A stretch of DNA of 64,000 nt. Origin: Nitrincola salilacus (GTDB lineage: Bacteria > Pseudomonadota > Gammaproteobacteria > Pseudomonadales > Balneatricaceae). The notes under the pieces were generated by a model. That model saw only the letters and a list, made by a program, of their open reading frames with translations, searched no databases and was not told the origin of the DNA. The position numbers and the translations under genes were made by a program. Location of the stretch: the NCBI RefSeq assembly GCF_046271865.1, contig NZ_CP176580.1:1550001-1614000 (forward strand), in the 5' to 3' direction. This document shows, in pieces, positions 51,708 through 60,263 of the stretch. Position 1 is the stretch's first letter. Every line of letters starts with the position of its first letter.

Positions 51708-52772
51708 TCAGAAGTGGTCGAATGGGCGCACGGACATGCCATCTGACAGCAGATTAGTACCAGCTGTCACGATGGTATCACCTGGCTCAAGACCAGTGAG
51801 AACCGGCACATGAGTGCCTGAAAGTGTTCCCAGTGTGACTGCTTGAGGGGTCACGATGTTTCGCTCAGTATCATAGCGCCACACCCTGAAATTGCCGTTG
51901 CTGTCAGTGTCGACAGCGGAGAGTGGTACGCTGACCAGCCGCAGTGGCTCACTGCCATTGCGGGTAATCGAGACTGTCAGTGTCATACCCGGTAATATCT
52001 CTATCTCTTCCGGTCTTTCCATGCCGAATACCACTTCATATGTCTGTGTGGCGCGATCCACTTCGGTGGCATGCTCGCGGTATTCCAGCGGGAACACCTG
52101 CTCAGGGTAGTCGGGGGAGTGGGCTTCAACCTTGAATCCGTTGCGTCCGCCGATCAGAGCGATCAGACCTTCCGGCACATTGATCCGTACACGCAGCTCG
52201 GTGACATCCTGTACGCGCACGACCGGAGTATTGGCCTGCACATTACTGAAACGATCTATCAGACGACGTGTGATCAATGCATCAAAGGGTGCATTGATAC
52301 GGGTGTAGGAGAGGTTACGACGAGCGTTGTCCAGCGCTACAGATTGTAGCTGATGATCGGTATTGGCCTGATCAAATGCCGAGTCCGAGACCATGTTTCT
52401 GTCAACCAGTGTTTTTATTCGCTCCAGATTTTTCTGGGCGTGCTCTTTCTGTACTTCAGATTCACGAACAGCAAGTGCAAAATCGGATTGGTCCAGAGCG
52501 GCAATCAATTCACCTTTTTTGATCAAGGTGCCTTGCTGTACATCCAGTTCCGAGATTTGGCCACCCACTTGAAACGAGAGGTCTACCGTGCTGACAGCAT
52601 CCACTCTGCCGACAAAGCGGCGGCTGTTGAGTTGAGTATCAGCCCCCACGGTCTCAATTCGGACCGGCTTGGGTTGGATGGCGGCAACCGGTTCATTATT
52701 TTCTGCGCTGCAGGCAACCAGAGCCAGGCCTGCCAGCGCGATGATCAGATGACGAGTTGGGATGATTTTCAT
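51708..52772 (-). CDS. RND efflux periplasmic adaptor (membrane fusion lipoprotein)
   Basis: 354 residues. Signal with lipobox ALVACSAEN; then the biotinyl-lipoyl motif RVDAVSTVDLSFQVGGQISE and GTLIKKGELIAALD, a helical hairpin (about 90-150) and a beta-barrel ending in VPLSAVDTDSNGNFRVW. It links the RND transporter to the outer-membrane channel. It ends nine bases before the transporter start and follows the tetR gene by 11 bases. Confidence 0.93.
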   Translation of the reverse strand: MKIIPTRHLIIALAGLALVACSAENNEPVAAIQPKPVRIETVGADTQLNSRRFVGRVDAVSTVDLSFQVGGQISELDVQQGTLIKKGELIAALDQSDFALAVRESEVQKEHAQKNLERIKTLVDRNMVSDSAFDQANTDHQLQSVALDNARRNLSYTRINAPFDALITRRLIDRFSNVQANTPVVRVQDVTELRVRINVPEGLIALIGGRNGFKVEAHSPDYPEQVFPLEYREHATEVDRATQTYEVVFGMERPEEIEILPGMTLTVSITRNGSEPLRLVSVPLSAVDTDSNGNFRVWRYDTERNIVTPQAVTLGTLSGTHVPVLTGLEPGDTIVTAGTNLLSDGMSVRPFDHF

Positions 52773-52783
52773 GTTGGTTTTTC

Positions 52784-53371
52784 TCAGGATACCGGTTGTT
52801 CGTTGCAGGGGGTGTTGATCTGCTCATCCTTCGCCAATTGAAGCAGACGATCCATCAGGTGGTCGGCTTTATCGGCAGGAAAGGGCTCTATGTTCAGCAG
52901 TGACATGAACATCAGACCGTCGGCTGCAGCCCAGAGCAACATGGCCAGATCCGGGTCTGGTGACTCCTGCTGGATACTCTGATAATGCTCTTTGTAAAGG
53001 TTGCGCAGTGGATCAAGCAATTGAGGGTTCTGTGCGCCGGCAGCCAGAATCGCCATGGAGATATTGCGGTCAATGATCTCTTCGCAGCGGACACACTCAA
53101 TCATGGCCTGCAGCGTTGGATTCAGCTCGCTGGCAACCTCATCACGAAAAGCCTGCATTTTGGGTTCAACACTGTCGATCAGGCGTTGCAGCATCCCCTG
53201 TATCAGGGCCTCTTTGCTGGGGAAGTTATAGAGCAGTCCGCCTTTGCTGAAACCGCTCTCCTTGGCAACGGCATCGAGAGTCAGGTTGGCTGCACCCTCG
53301 CGGGCTACAACTTGCTGTGCAGCATCAAGAATAGCGTTACGTGAATCGGGGGAGCTCTTGCGTTTTGACAT
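52784..53371 (-). CDS. TetR-family repressor of the efflux operon
   Basis: 195 residues. The N-terminal HTH (about 10-55) reads ILDAAQQVVAREGAANLTLD and KESGFSKGGLLYNFPSKEAL, followed by a helical ligand domain. It is the first gene of the tetR-adaptor-transporter run, so autoregulation and control of the pump are expected. An imperfect palindrome lies immediately before its start. Confidence 0.9.
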   Translation of the reverse strand: MSKRKSSPDSRNAILDAAQQVVAREGAANLTLDAVAKESGFSKGGLLYNFPSKEALIQGMLQRLIDSVEPKMQAFRDEVASELNPTLQAMIECVRCEEIIDRNISMAILAAGAQNPQLLDPLRNLYKEHYQSIQQESPDPDLAMLLWAAADGLMFMSLLNIEPFPADKADHLMDRLLQLAKDEQINTPCNEQPVS

Positions 53372-53376
53372 GACTG

Positions 53377-53412
53377 TACCATCCAGACGGTTAGTTTACC
53401 GACCAGATGGTA
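53377..53412 (-). promoter_or_regulatory. Putative TetR operator
   Basis: Two 15-base arms (53377-53391 and 53398-53412) form an inverted repeat with 12 of 15 matching positions around a 6-base centre; the arms share TACCATC and CGGT. The site begins six bases before the tetR start codon. Binding here would block the whole operon. Confidence 0.6.
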
Positions 53413-53474
53413 TAGTAAAAAAATCGATCAGGCAAGATCCATTTGCCGTGTCTTTCCTTGAATCATATTGACGC

Positions 53475-54035
53475 TCAATCGAAGAGTGAGAAGGGTGGTT
53501 TTGCAAGATCCTCAGAGCGGGCAAAAAACAGGGTGACTTGACCGAGTTCAAAGCCCCATTTACTGACAGTGGCTCGATTGATCATGACCTCGCCGGGTTG
53601 CAGATACATCCAGTCATTGAAACCGACTCGCCAACTGCCATCTCCCACTTTCAGGTCCATGCGATAGCGCCAGTTCAACGCATTGCCACGCACGACTCCC
53701 TTTGCGACGCCAACAATGTCGTCTGCCCGCCCCTCATAATGACCATCACCGATGGGCGTGATGGTCCAGATGCGCTGATCGCGCTCTCCATCCGAGTAGA
53801 GAAAGCGCTCATCCAACACCAATTGAGTGCCATCCCATTTTCCGTCTATCTCGACCTGAAATTCTCGCCGCAGATTACCGAAGCGATCCTCAAAAATACC
53901 CCAGGCATAGAGCTTGCCATCGAAGTATTCTTCCAGCACCAGTTCCGGCTCTCGATTTTCAAATTGTTCGAGATTCATGTTGCTGCAGCCTGTCAGTATC
54001 AGAAATGTCATTAGGGATATCAGTGTACGAAGCAT
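53475..54035 (-). CDS. DUF3833-family lipoprotein
   Basis: 186 residues with a lipoprotein signal (LILTGCSNMN), then a lipocalin-like beta-rich body: LEEYFDGKLYAWGIFEDRFG, EIDGKWDGTQLVLDERF and the late GEVMINRATVSKWGFELGQV. This matches DUF3833, repeatedly found in the ECF11/ChrR stress cluster. Function is unknown. Its start lies 77 bases inside the 3' end of the MFS gene. Confidence 0.9.
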   Translation of the reverse strand: MLRTLISLMTFLILTGCSNMNLEQFENREPELVLEEYFDGKLYAWGIFEDRFGNLRREFQVEIDGKWDGTQLVLDERFLYSDGERDQRIWTITPIGDGHYEGRADDIVGVAKGVVRGNALNWRYRMDLKVGDGSWRVGFNDWMYLQPGEVMINRATVSKWGFELGQVTLFFARSEDLAKPPFSLFD

Positions 54036-55377
54036 GGGTTGAACTCCTGCCAGACCGCTCCATCAAGCGGCGCTGGATAGCGGTATGGTGATGGGTCTTT
54101 AAAGGAAAACCCCACAAGAGTGCAATAGCACCTGCTTTGAATACGCAGGGTAACAGTGCGTAGATCAGACCCAGAGCCAGGAGTGGGGCTGCGTTTTCGG
54201 CTGAGTAGCCACTGAGCTCCAATAAGCCCAGCGCCAGCAGAGCGGCCAACGCCAGAGCCAGTTTGGTGGCGCCGTTCCACAGGGCAAAGAGCAGCCCGGT
54301 CTGCTGGCGCCGGAAGCGGAATCTGTCCCAGTCGGTGATCTCTGCCTGCATGGCATGTGGCAGTGCCAGATCAGCCCCCAGAGCTGCACCGGTCAGAATG
54401 CAGATCAGCATGAATAGAACCTCATCACCCGGACCGAGCCAGGGGGCTGGTAAAAATGCCAGCACGGCACCCGACATCGCCAGTTGCCAGAGCACACGCT
54501 TGTCGATCTTTTTCGACAATATGAGCCACAACGGCAATGACAGGCAGGCGGCAGCAAAGTAGATCAGGATATAGACAGGCCTGTCCGCTTCGGTTCCACC
54601 CAGCACCGCCGTGATGTAGAAGGGAAACAAAACCGCTGGCACACCGTTAGCGATACCGTTACAGAACCAGGCTGCGACAAGTCTCAAGGCCAGCCGGTTT
54701 TGCAATAATGCCCAGTGTCTGCCACTTGAATGTTTTTTTCCAAGGCCTGGCTGGTGCGTCTGCGTCTGCAGCGGCATCGCAAAGCGCAGTAATCCAGCGA
54801 TCAAAGGTGCACCCAGCAGGATGGTCACAGCGGCCATTAACCAGAGTGTTGCCTGGGTGTCGAACCCCAGGGACACAGCCACGACCGGCAGGGATGCGGA
54901 AAGCAGCAGACCAATCAGTGCCAGGCCTTCGCGGCCGGTGGCTGCACGCGCACGTTGGTAGCTGTCGGTGCTGAGGTGGCTGAGCCAGGTGATGTAGGGC
55001 ACTTGAATCAGCGTCCAGCCGAGGTAAAGTAATAGCGAGCCGCAAAAGAGCGTCAGCATTGCGTGCTCTGTCGGTGGGTTGATCAGCAGGAGCAGTGATG
55101 GGATGCAGATCAGCCCGCCCAGTATCAGACTGAGCCGGTAGGTGCGGGTGTTACCTCGATCCAGCCAGTGCCCGATCAACGGATCAGTGATCACATCAGT
55201 CAGGCGTGCCAGCATCAGCAGCACGCCTGTCCATAGCAATGGCAGGGCGTAGTGTTCTACATAGTAGGCGGGGAGCAGTACATAGATCACGACGGTGGGA
55301 ATGGCCAGCGGCAGTGCTGGCCCTGAGTAAGCCAGCAGTGTCGACGTCGCGATCTGGTTTTTCACCGGCAGGCTCAC
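53959..55377 (-). CDS. MFS transporter (GPH/melibiose-carrier type)
   Basis: 472 residues with about 12 helices. LTDVITDPLIGHWLDRGNTR, in the loop after helix 2, is the GPH-type signature, and RQQTGLLFALWNGATKLALA is the matching C-terminal half. It starts in the stop of cfa (ATGA). The hydrophilic tail (from about residue 435) is encoded by DNA shared with the DUF3833 signal peptide. Substrate unknown; the family is common in this stress cluster. Confidence 0.9.
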   Translation of the reverse strand: MSLPVKNQIATSTLLAYSGPALPLAIPTVVIYVLLPAYYVEHYALPLLWTGVLLMLARLTDVITDPLIGHWLDRGNTRTYRLSLILGGLICIPSLLLLINPPTEHAMLTLFCGSLLLYLGWTLIQVPYITWLSHLSTDSYQRARAATGREGLALIGLLLSASLPVVAVSLGFDTQATLWLMAAVTILLGAPLIAGLLRFAMPLQTQTHQPGLGKKHSSGRHWALLQNRLALRLVAAWFCNGIANGVPAVLFPFYITAVLGGTEADRPVYILIYFAAACLSLPLWLILSKKIDKRVLWQLAMSGAVLAFLPAPWLGPGDEVLFMLICILTGAALGADLALPHAMQAEITDWDRFRFRRQQTGLLFALWNGATKLALALAALLALGLLELSGYSAENAAPLLALGLIYALLPCVFKAGAIALLWGFPLKTHHHTAIQRRLMERSGRSSTHASYTDIPNDISDTDRLQQHESRTI

Positions 55378-56612
55378 TCAGCTTCTATCTGATAAAAGCC
55401 GACATCCACCGTGCCATGCCTGAAGCCTCCCTCGCAATATGCCAGATAATAAAGCCACATCCTCCGAAAGCGCTCATCAAAGCCCTGGCTTCGGATACGT
55501 GGCCATTGCTCAATGAAACTGTGGCGCCACAGGGCCAGTGTGTGTGCGTAATCCTGGCCGAACAGTTGTTCTGCCGTGAGGTTGAGATCGGCATCTGCCA
55601 CAGCTTTGCGCAGTCGTTCAGGGCTTGGCAGCATGCCGCCGGGGAAGATATATCGCTGGATGAAGTCAGGGTTGCGGCGATAGTCGGCAAAGCGCTGATC
55701 GTCGATGCTGATGACCTGAAGCACCGCTTTGCCACCGGGTTTCAGGCAGCGCTTGATCTGATCAAAATAGGTACCCCAGTGCTCCTCTCCAACCGCTTCA
55801 AACATCTCAATGGAGACGATATGGTCGTATTGTTTGCTGACATCGCGATAATCGGTCAGGCTGAAATGACACAAATGGTCGAGGCTGGCGCGTTTAACTC
55901 GCTCCTGTGCATACGTCAGTTGCTCCTGTGAAAGGGTAATGCCCTCTACTGAAACGCCAAATTCGCGTGATGCCAGCTCGGCAAAACCTCCCCAGCCACA
56001 GCCAATTTCCAGTACTGTCTGGCCGGGTTTCAGCTGAAGCATCTCGGCGATACGACGGTATTTGTTGGCCTGAGCATCAGCCAATGGCATCTCGGATGAT
56101 TCGAAAAGCGCTGCCGAGTAGGTCATGCTCGGATCCAGCCACAACTGATAAAACTCATTTCCCAGATCGTAGTGGTAGGCGATATTGCGACGACTGCCAC
56201 GCTTTGTATTGGCACGACTCAGATGCATCAGTCGATTCAGCGTGCGAATCCAGAGCTTGCCATCATTCAGCGTCGTCATGCGTGCTTCATTACCGAGCGC
56301 CCAGCGGACCAGTGCCGTCAGATCTGGTGAATCCCAGTCGCCATCCATGTAGCTCTCGGCCCAACCGACCAGGCCTCCACGCAGGAGTTTGCGGATCGGT
56401 TTGAGATTATGCAGCCTCACCTCAGCTCGTGGCTCTCCATCGTGAGGTGCGCCGAACTGTAATGTCTGCTCACCGGGCAGGGTCAGCATCAGCGTGCCAT
56501 ATTCCAATGCCGGCAGATGGCGCAGGACCGCGTCCAGGCACCAGCGGTTTAACCAACCCTGCTCGGGCAGCAGGTCTCGTGCAGTCATGCTGCGATATTC
56601 AGATGGCTTCAT
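55374..56612 (-). CDS. cfa: Cyclopropane-fatty-acyl-phospholipid synthase
   Basis: 412 residues. The SAM site is VLEIGCGWGGFAELA, preceded by NIAYHYDLGNEFYQLWLD; GITLSQEQLTYAQER and SIEMFEAVGEEHW follow. The enzyme methylates double bases of membrane lipid chains, giving cyclopropane or related fatty acids. In ECF11/ChrR loci such enzymes can make furan or other modified fatty acids against singlet oxygen. Its start overlaps the DUF1365 gene by 14 bases. Confidence 0.92.
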   Translation of the reverse strand: MKPSEYRSMTARDLLPEQGWLNRWCLDAVLRHLPALEYGTLMLTLPGEQTLQFGAPHDGEPRAEVRLHNLKPIRKLLRGGLVGWAESYMDGDWDSPDLTALVRWALGNEARMTTLNDGKLWIRTLNRLMHLSRANTKRGSRRNIAYHYDLGNEFYQLWLDPSMTYSAALFESSEMPLADAQANKYRRIAEMLQLKPGQTVLEIGCGWGGFAELASREFGVSVEGITLSQEQLTYAQERVKRASLDHLCHFSLTDYRDVSKQYDHIVSIEMFEAVGEEHWGTYFDQIKRCLKPGGKAVLQVISIDDQRFADYRRNPDFIQRYIFPGGMLPSPERLRKAVADADLNLTAEQLFGQDYAHTLALWRHSFIEQWPRIRSQGFDERFRRMWLYYLAYCEGGFRHGTVDVGFYQIEAE

Positions 56613-57405
56613 GCACTGTCACTCCTTTGCCGGATACCAGTGAAACTGAATAGGTGGGAGCATCGGGTCTTGGTTGTAACCTCATGCCTTTGCGCCACAA
56701 TCTGAGGGCTTCCCAGTGGATGCCGGCAATCACTTTGAGTGTCATTAACGGGTAGCGTAAAAAGCTCCTTACCAAGGCGCTGTTGCTGATCTCATGACGG
56801 ATGCCGGTGAAGGTGGCATCCAGTACCGGTCCCTCATCGCCTGACTGGCGAATACAAACCGCAATTCTGTTGCCAGGTGGCTGCATGCGGAACGAATAGT
56901 CTGTCTCCATTGGCATGAAGGGTGATACGTAAAGCAATTTGCGACAGTTTTGTCTCACTATGCGGGAGGTGGCATTCTCATCTGTAGGGATCAGGTAGCT
57001 GTGCCGCTGCCCGAAGGTGTTACTGACCTCATAGAGGATCGCCTGCAATGTTTTTTGCTCGTCATAGCAGTAAAAAACACTCAGTGGGTTGAACACATAG
57101 CCGAAAATGCGCGGATAGCACAGCAGCATGATCGACCCCTTACCGGTGTTGATATCATGGCTTTGCAGGATGCTTCTGATCTGCTCTTTCAGTGGTGTAT
57201 CCGATCCATCACCATGGTCACGATCATGGAAGGAGAAAAGATTGAAGCGATTGTGAGAAAACAGCTTCAAGCTGTTGAGCGTATCCACCTCATCCAGATC
57301 GATCAACCAGGAGGCAACTTTATAGATGAAACGGTGCTTGTGCGGACGCATGCGGTGATGCATCACTTCGCCCCGGTAAAAGCAGGAGTTGATCTGTGCG
57401 CTCAT
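56599..57405 (-). CDS. DUF1365-family protein
   Basis: 268 residues from ATG 57405, which overlaps the TGA of the FAD gene; a longer in-frame start at 57489 is inside that gene. Typical features are SCFYRGEVMHHRMRPHKHRF, SWLIDLDEVDTL, CYPRIFGYVFNPLSVFYCYD and YVSPFMPMETDYSFR. The biochemical role is not established; it is a fixed partner of the FAD and Cfa genes in such clusters and probably acts in fatty-acid modification. Confidence 0.92.
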   Translation of the reverse strand: MSAQINSCFYRGEVMHHRMRPHKHRFIYKVASWLIDLDEVDTLNSLKLFSHNRFNLFSFHDRDHGDGSDTPLKEQIRSILQSHDINTGKGSIMLLCYPRIFGYVFNPLSVFYCYDEQKTLQAILYEVSNTFGQRHSYLIPTDENATSRIVRQNCRKLLYVSPFMPMETDYSFRMQPPGNRIAVCIRQSGDEGPVLDATFTGIRHEISNSALVRSFLRYPLMTLKVIAGIHWEALRLWRKGMRLQPRPDAPTYSVSLVSGKGVTVHEAI

Positions 57406-58793
57406 GCAACTGCTTCCTCGGCCTGTGGAACAGAGGGTCGTTTCGGTGGGTGTACATGGATGCGTCCATTGGGCTCTGCCACCTGCCATGGGCGCTGAAT
57501 ACCACCAAGTGCTTCAGCTACTGCCAGTCCTGCCTGAAGACCGTCTTCATGAAAGCCATAGCCGAAATAAGCACCGCAGAACCAGGTGTTGCGATGACCC
57601 TGAAGCGCCCAGAGTTTTTTCTGCGCAGAGATGGATTCGAGAGTGAAAACCGGGTGGTCGTACAGAAAACTGCGATAGATGCTCCCGGCTTCTGGCTCCA
57701 CTACAGGATTCAGGGTGACCAGCAAGGGCTTGCTGGTGCTCAGCGGCTGCAGACGATTCATCCAGTAGGTGACCGACAGGTCACTTTCCTTGCTGTTTTC
57801 GTTGTCCCTTTTATCAGCATCAGAACCTCCAGACAGATAGTTCCAACTGGCCCAGGCGGATTTGCGTCTTGGCATCAGAGCGGTATCGCAATGCAGAATG
57901 GCGCGGTTGCGTTGATAGGGAAACTTCGACAGCAGATCTGATTCAAGTGGATCCGGCTGTGCCAGCATTTCCAGCGACTGATCCGCATGGCAGGCCAGCA
58001 CAACATGGTCGAAGGTTTCCCTGCCACCATGCAGGTCCTCAAGAATCACTTTGCCATCCAGCCGATGAATCCGATGTATATGACTGTTAAGACGGATACG
58101 ACCCTTAAGTGCATCGGCAATGCGAGTTACATATTCACGACTGCCGCCAATCACTGTTCGCCACTGGGGGCGGTTTTCCAGTTGAACCAGCCCGTGGTTC
58201 TGGCAGAAACGCAGAAAACTCTGTGCCGGATAATCGAGCATTTTGTCTGCTGGTGTGGACCAGATCGCAGCACCCATCGGTATCAGGTGATCACGCACAA
58301 AAGCCTCGCCGTAGCCACCCTGCGCCAGTAGTTCTCTTAATGTAAGCGTTTGAAACTCTTCATTGTTCAGCATATCTGAGGATTCGCGATAAAAGCGCAA
58401 AAGGTCGGCAATCATTTTCCAGAAACGAGGCTTCAATAGATTGCTGCGCTGAGCAAAGAGGCCGTTGATATTGGTACCGCTGTATTCGAGCCGTCCCTTT
58501 TCCATGGAGACGGCAAACGACATCTCAGTCTCGCTGCTTGCAACATTGAGCTGCTCAAAAAACTTCACCAGATTGGGATAGTTGACCGGATTAAACACAA
58601 TAAAGCCTGTGTCCACCGGTATCAGCTTGCCATCGACATCCACATCAACGGTATTGGAGTGCCCACCGAGCCGGTCATCTTTTTCGAACAGTGTCACCTG
58701 ATGCTGTTGATTTAACAGCCAGGCGCAGGATAGTCCTGAAATACCTGATCCTATTACTGCTATTCTGAGTGGGCGAATCGCTTTTACTTTCAT
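57402..58793 (-). CDS. FAD-dependent amine oxidase-like oxidoreductase
   Basis: 463 residues from ATG 58793, eight bases after AGAGG; an in-frame ATG at 58865 would place the start upstream of the predicted promoter. The Rossmann motif IAVIGSGISGLSCAWLL and the flavin motif FEKDDRLGGHSNTVD open it; VDTGFIVFNPVNYPNL and CGAYFGYGFHEDGLQAG are typical of the COG2907 group. It leads the leftward stress operon. Its likely role is desaturation or oxidation in modified lipid synthesis, by context. Confidence 0.9.
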   Translation of the reverse strand: MKVKAIRPLRIAVIGSGISGLSCAWLLNQQHQVTLFEKDDRLGGHSNTVDVDVDGKLIPVDTGFIVFNPVNYPNLVKFFEQLNVASSETEMSFAVSMEKGRLEYSGTNINGLFAQRSNLLKPRFWKMIADLLRFYRESSDMLNNEEFQTLTLRELLAQGGYGEAFVRDHLIPMGAAIWSTPADKMLDYPAQSFLRFCQNHGLVQLENRPQWRTVIGGSREYVTRIADALKGRIRLNSHIHRIHRLDGKVILEDLHGGRETFDHVVLACHADQSLEMLAQPDPLESDLLSKFPYQRNRAILHCDTALMPRRKSAWASWNYLSGGSDADKRDNENSKESDLSVTYWMNRLQPLSTSKPLLVTLNPVVEPEAGSIYRSFLYDHPVFTLESISAQKKLWALQGHRNTWFCGAYFGYGFHEDGLQAGLAVAEALGGIQRPWQVAEPNGRIHVHPPKRPSVPQAEEAVA

Positions 58794-58834
58794 CGGCTGG
58801 CCTCTTGCCAAACTTTGCATAACGTTTCTGAATC

Positions 58835-58861
58835 TACGATGATGACTCCCTTTCCAGATCA
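58835..58861 (-). promoter_or_regulatory. Putative ECF11 promoter for the leftward stress operon
   Basis: On the minus strand, TGATCT (58861-58856), a 17-base spacer and CGTA (58838-58835) match the ECF11 pattern TGATC(C)...CGTA. It lies 42 bases before the FAD gene start at 58793. Confidence 0.65.
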
Positions 58862-58885
58862 TCATAAGACCAGACTAATTTCATG

Positions 58886-58911
58886 TGATCCGAACTTTTT
58901 TTTCCAGCGTA
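58886..58911 (+). promoter_or_regulatory. Putative ECF11 autoregulatory promoter of the sigma gene
   Basis: TGATCC (58886-58891), a 16-base T-rich spacer and CGTA (58908-58911). The CGTA touches the ribosome site AGGAG (58911-58915), so transcription from here would begin almost at the start codon. Confidence 0.6.
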
Positions 58912-58921
58912 GGAGTGGGTG

Positions 58922-59527
58922 ATGCAAGAAGATGAGCCTATAGGAGGCGATGTGAACGCAGTCACCAAGCTAGCGGAGGACAGCAGAAAGCAGATGCGCG
59001 ATGAATGGTCTGCACAACTGATGTCTCTTGGCGAAACGCGCGATAAAGTCGTGTTTGCACAGCTCTTCAGTTATTTCGCCCCCAGGGTGAAAGCGTACAT
59101 CATACGCCTGGGCATGCCTTTGGCGACAGCCGAAGAGGTGACGCAGGAGGCGATGCTGGCGGTCTGGCGCAAGGCACATATGTTCAACTCTGAGAAGGCG
59201 GCCGCGAGCACCTGGATCTTCACTCTGGCACGTAATCAGTGTATCGACCGTATGCGTCGCGAAAAAGCGGTGGAGTATGAGTTGCCGGAGGAGGAGCCAG
59301 ATCCGGATCAGCGCGATAATGCCGAACATGCGATTCTGGCTGAGCGCATGCAGATTGCGATTCAACAGCTTCCTGAAAATCAGGCTCAGGTGTTGCATCT
59401 GTCATATTACGAAGGAAAAAGTCATTCTGAAATTGCCGAACAGCTCGGCATTCCGCTTGGCAGTGTTAAATCAAGGTTGCGTCTGGCTTTCAGTAAGCTC
59501 AAGACCTACTGGGGAGAAGAAGCGTGA
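58922..59527 (+). CDS. rpoE: ECF sigma factor, RpoE/ChrR type (ECF11)
   Basis: 201 residues from ATG 58922, six bases after AGGAG; the GTG just before it is less likely. Region 2 holds AEEVTQEAMLAVWRKAH and STWIFTLARNQCIDRMRRE; region 4 holds HSEIAEQLGIPLGSVKSRL. The anti-sigma gene overlaps its stop (GTGA) and a photolyase gene follows, so it belongs to the singlet-oxygen/light-stress group studied in Rhodobacter sphaeroides. Release from ChrR should switch on both divergent operons. Confidence 0.92.
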   Translation: MQEDEPIGGDVNAVTKLAEDSRKQMRDEWSAQLMSLGETRDKVVFAQLFSYFAPRVKAYIIRLGMPLATAEEVTQEAMLAVWRKAHMFNSEKAAASTWIFTLARNQCIDRMRREKAVEYELPEEEPDPDQRDNAEHAILAERMQIAIQQLPENQAQVLHLSYYEGKSHSEIAEQLGIPLGSVKSRLRLAFSKLKTYWGEEA

Positions 59528-60177
59528 ATATTAGCCATCATTTTGACGACGCCACGTTGATGGCCTATGCAGCTGGCACCCTGTCGCAAGGCATGGCACT
59601 GGTGGTTGCATGCCATTTACACTGGTGCCCTGAGTGCATGAAGCGTGTCAAGCAGGCGGAGGCAGTCGGTGGAGCGTTGCTGGATAATATCAACCCGGTT
59701 GCGGTAAGTGATTCAGCTCTGGACAACCTACTGGCAAGCCTGGATGACGTGCCACCGGCAGCAGTTGAGAAGGTAGAAGCGGTTAAACCGACTCAGAGCG
59801 ATCTGCCTTATCCACTGTCGACCTATCTGGACAAACCGCTGGATGATCTTCCATGGAAATGGATAGGCTATGGCATGTATCAGGTGGATCTGAATTTCGG
59901 TGGTAAAGGTGCGGCTCGCCTGTTCAAACTGGCGCCGGGCGTATCCGTTCCTCACCATACACATACCGGCAATGAGTTGACGCTGATATTGCGTGGCTCC
60001 TACAGCGATGAAATTGGTCGTTTTCGCCGTGGTGATGTTGCCGACCTGGACAGCGATGTATTGCATCAACCGATAGTCGATACCGGTGAGGATTGTATCT
60101 GTCTGATCGCGACGGATGCCCCTCTGAAGTTTACCGGCATCATGGGCCGTTTGATTCAGCCTTTTGTCGGGCTCTGA
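59524..60177 (+). CDS. chrR: ChrR-like zinc anti-sigma factor with cupin domain
   Basis: 217 residues with a GTG start at 59524 overlapping the sigma stop. The N-terminal anti-sigma domain shows SHHFDDATLMAYAAGTLS and the zinc motif HLHWCPECMKR (HxxxCxxC form). The C-terminal cupin carries PHHTHTGNELTLILRG, with His and Glu as a second metal site, as in ChrR. In Rhodobacter, ChrR holds sigma-E inactive until singlet oxygen appears. The pairing here argues for the same control. Confidence 0.93.
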   Translation: MNISHHFDDATLMAYAAGTLSQGMALVVACHLHWCPECMKRVKQAEAVGGALLDNINPVAVSDSALDNLLASLDDVPPAAVEKVEAVKPTQSDLPYPLSTYLDKPLDDLPWKWIGYGMYQVDLNFGGKGAARLFKLAPGVSVPHHTHTGNELTLILRGSYSDEIGRFRRGDVADLDSDVLHQPIVDTGEDCICLIATDAPLKFTGIMGRLIQPFVGL

Positions 60178-60263
60178 CAGCTGGCAGGCTCTCTTCGGAT
60201 ATCTTCAGGGCTCTTCACAGAGCTTTGATATAGAGAAGCTTGTTAATTCGTGGTGATGTGCAA

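Noticed and set aside
60187..60216. Another gene-tail repeat after chrR
   Set aside because: TCTTC recurs three times at 10-base spacing and GGCTCT three times at irregular spacing, but the units match too poorly to call it an array.
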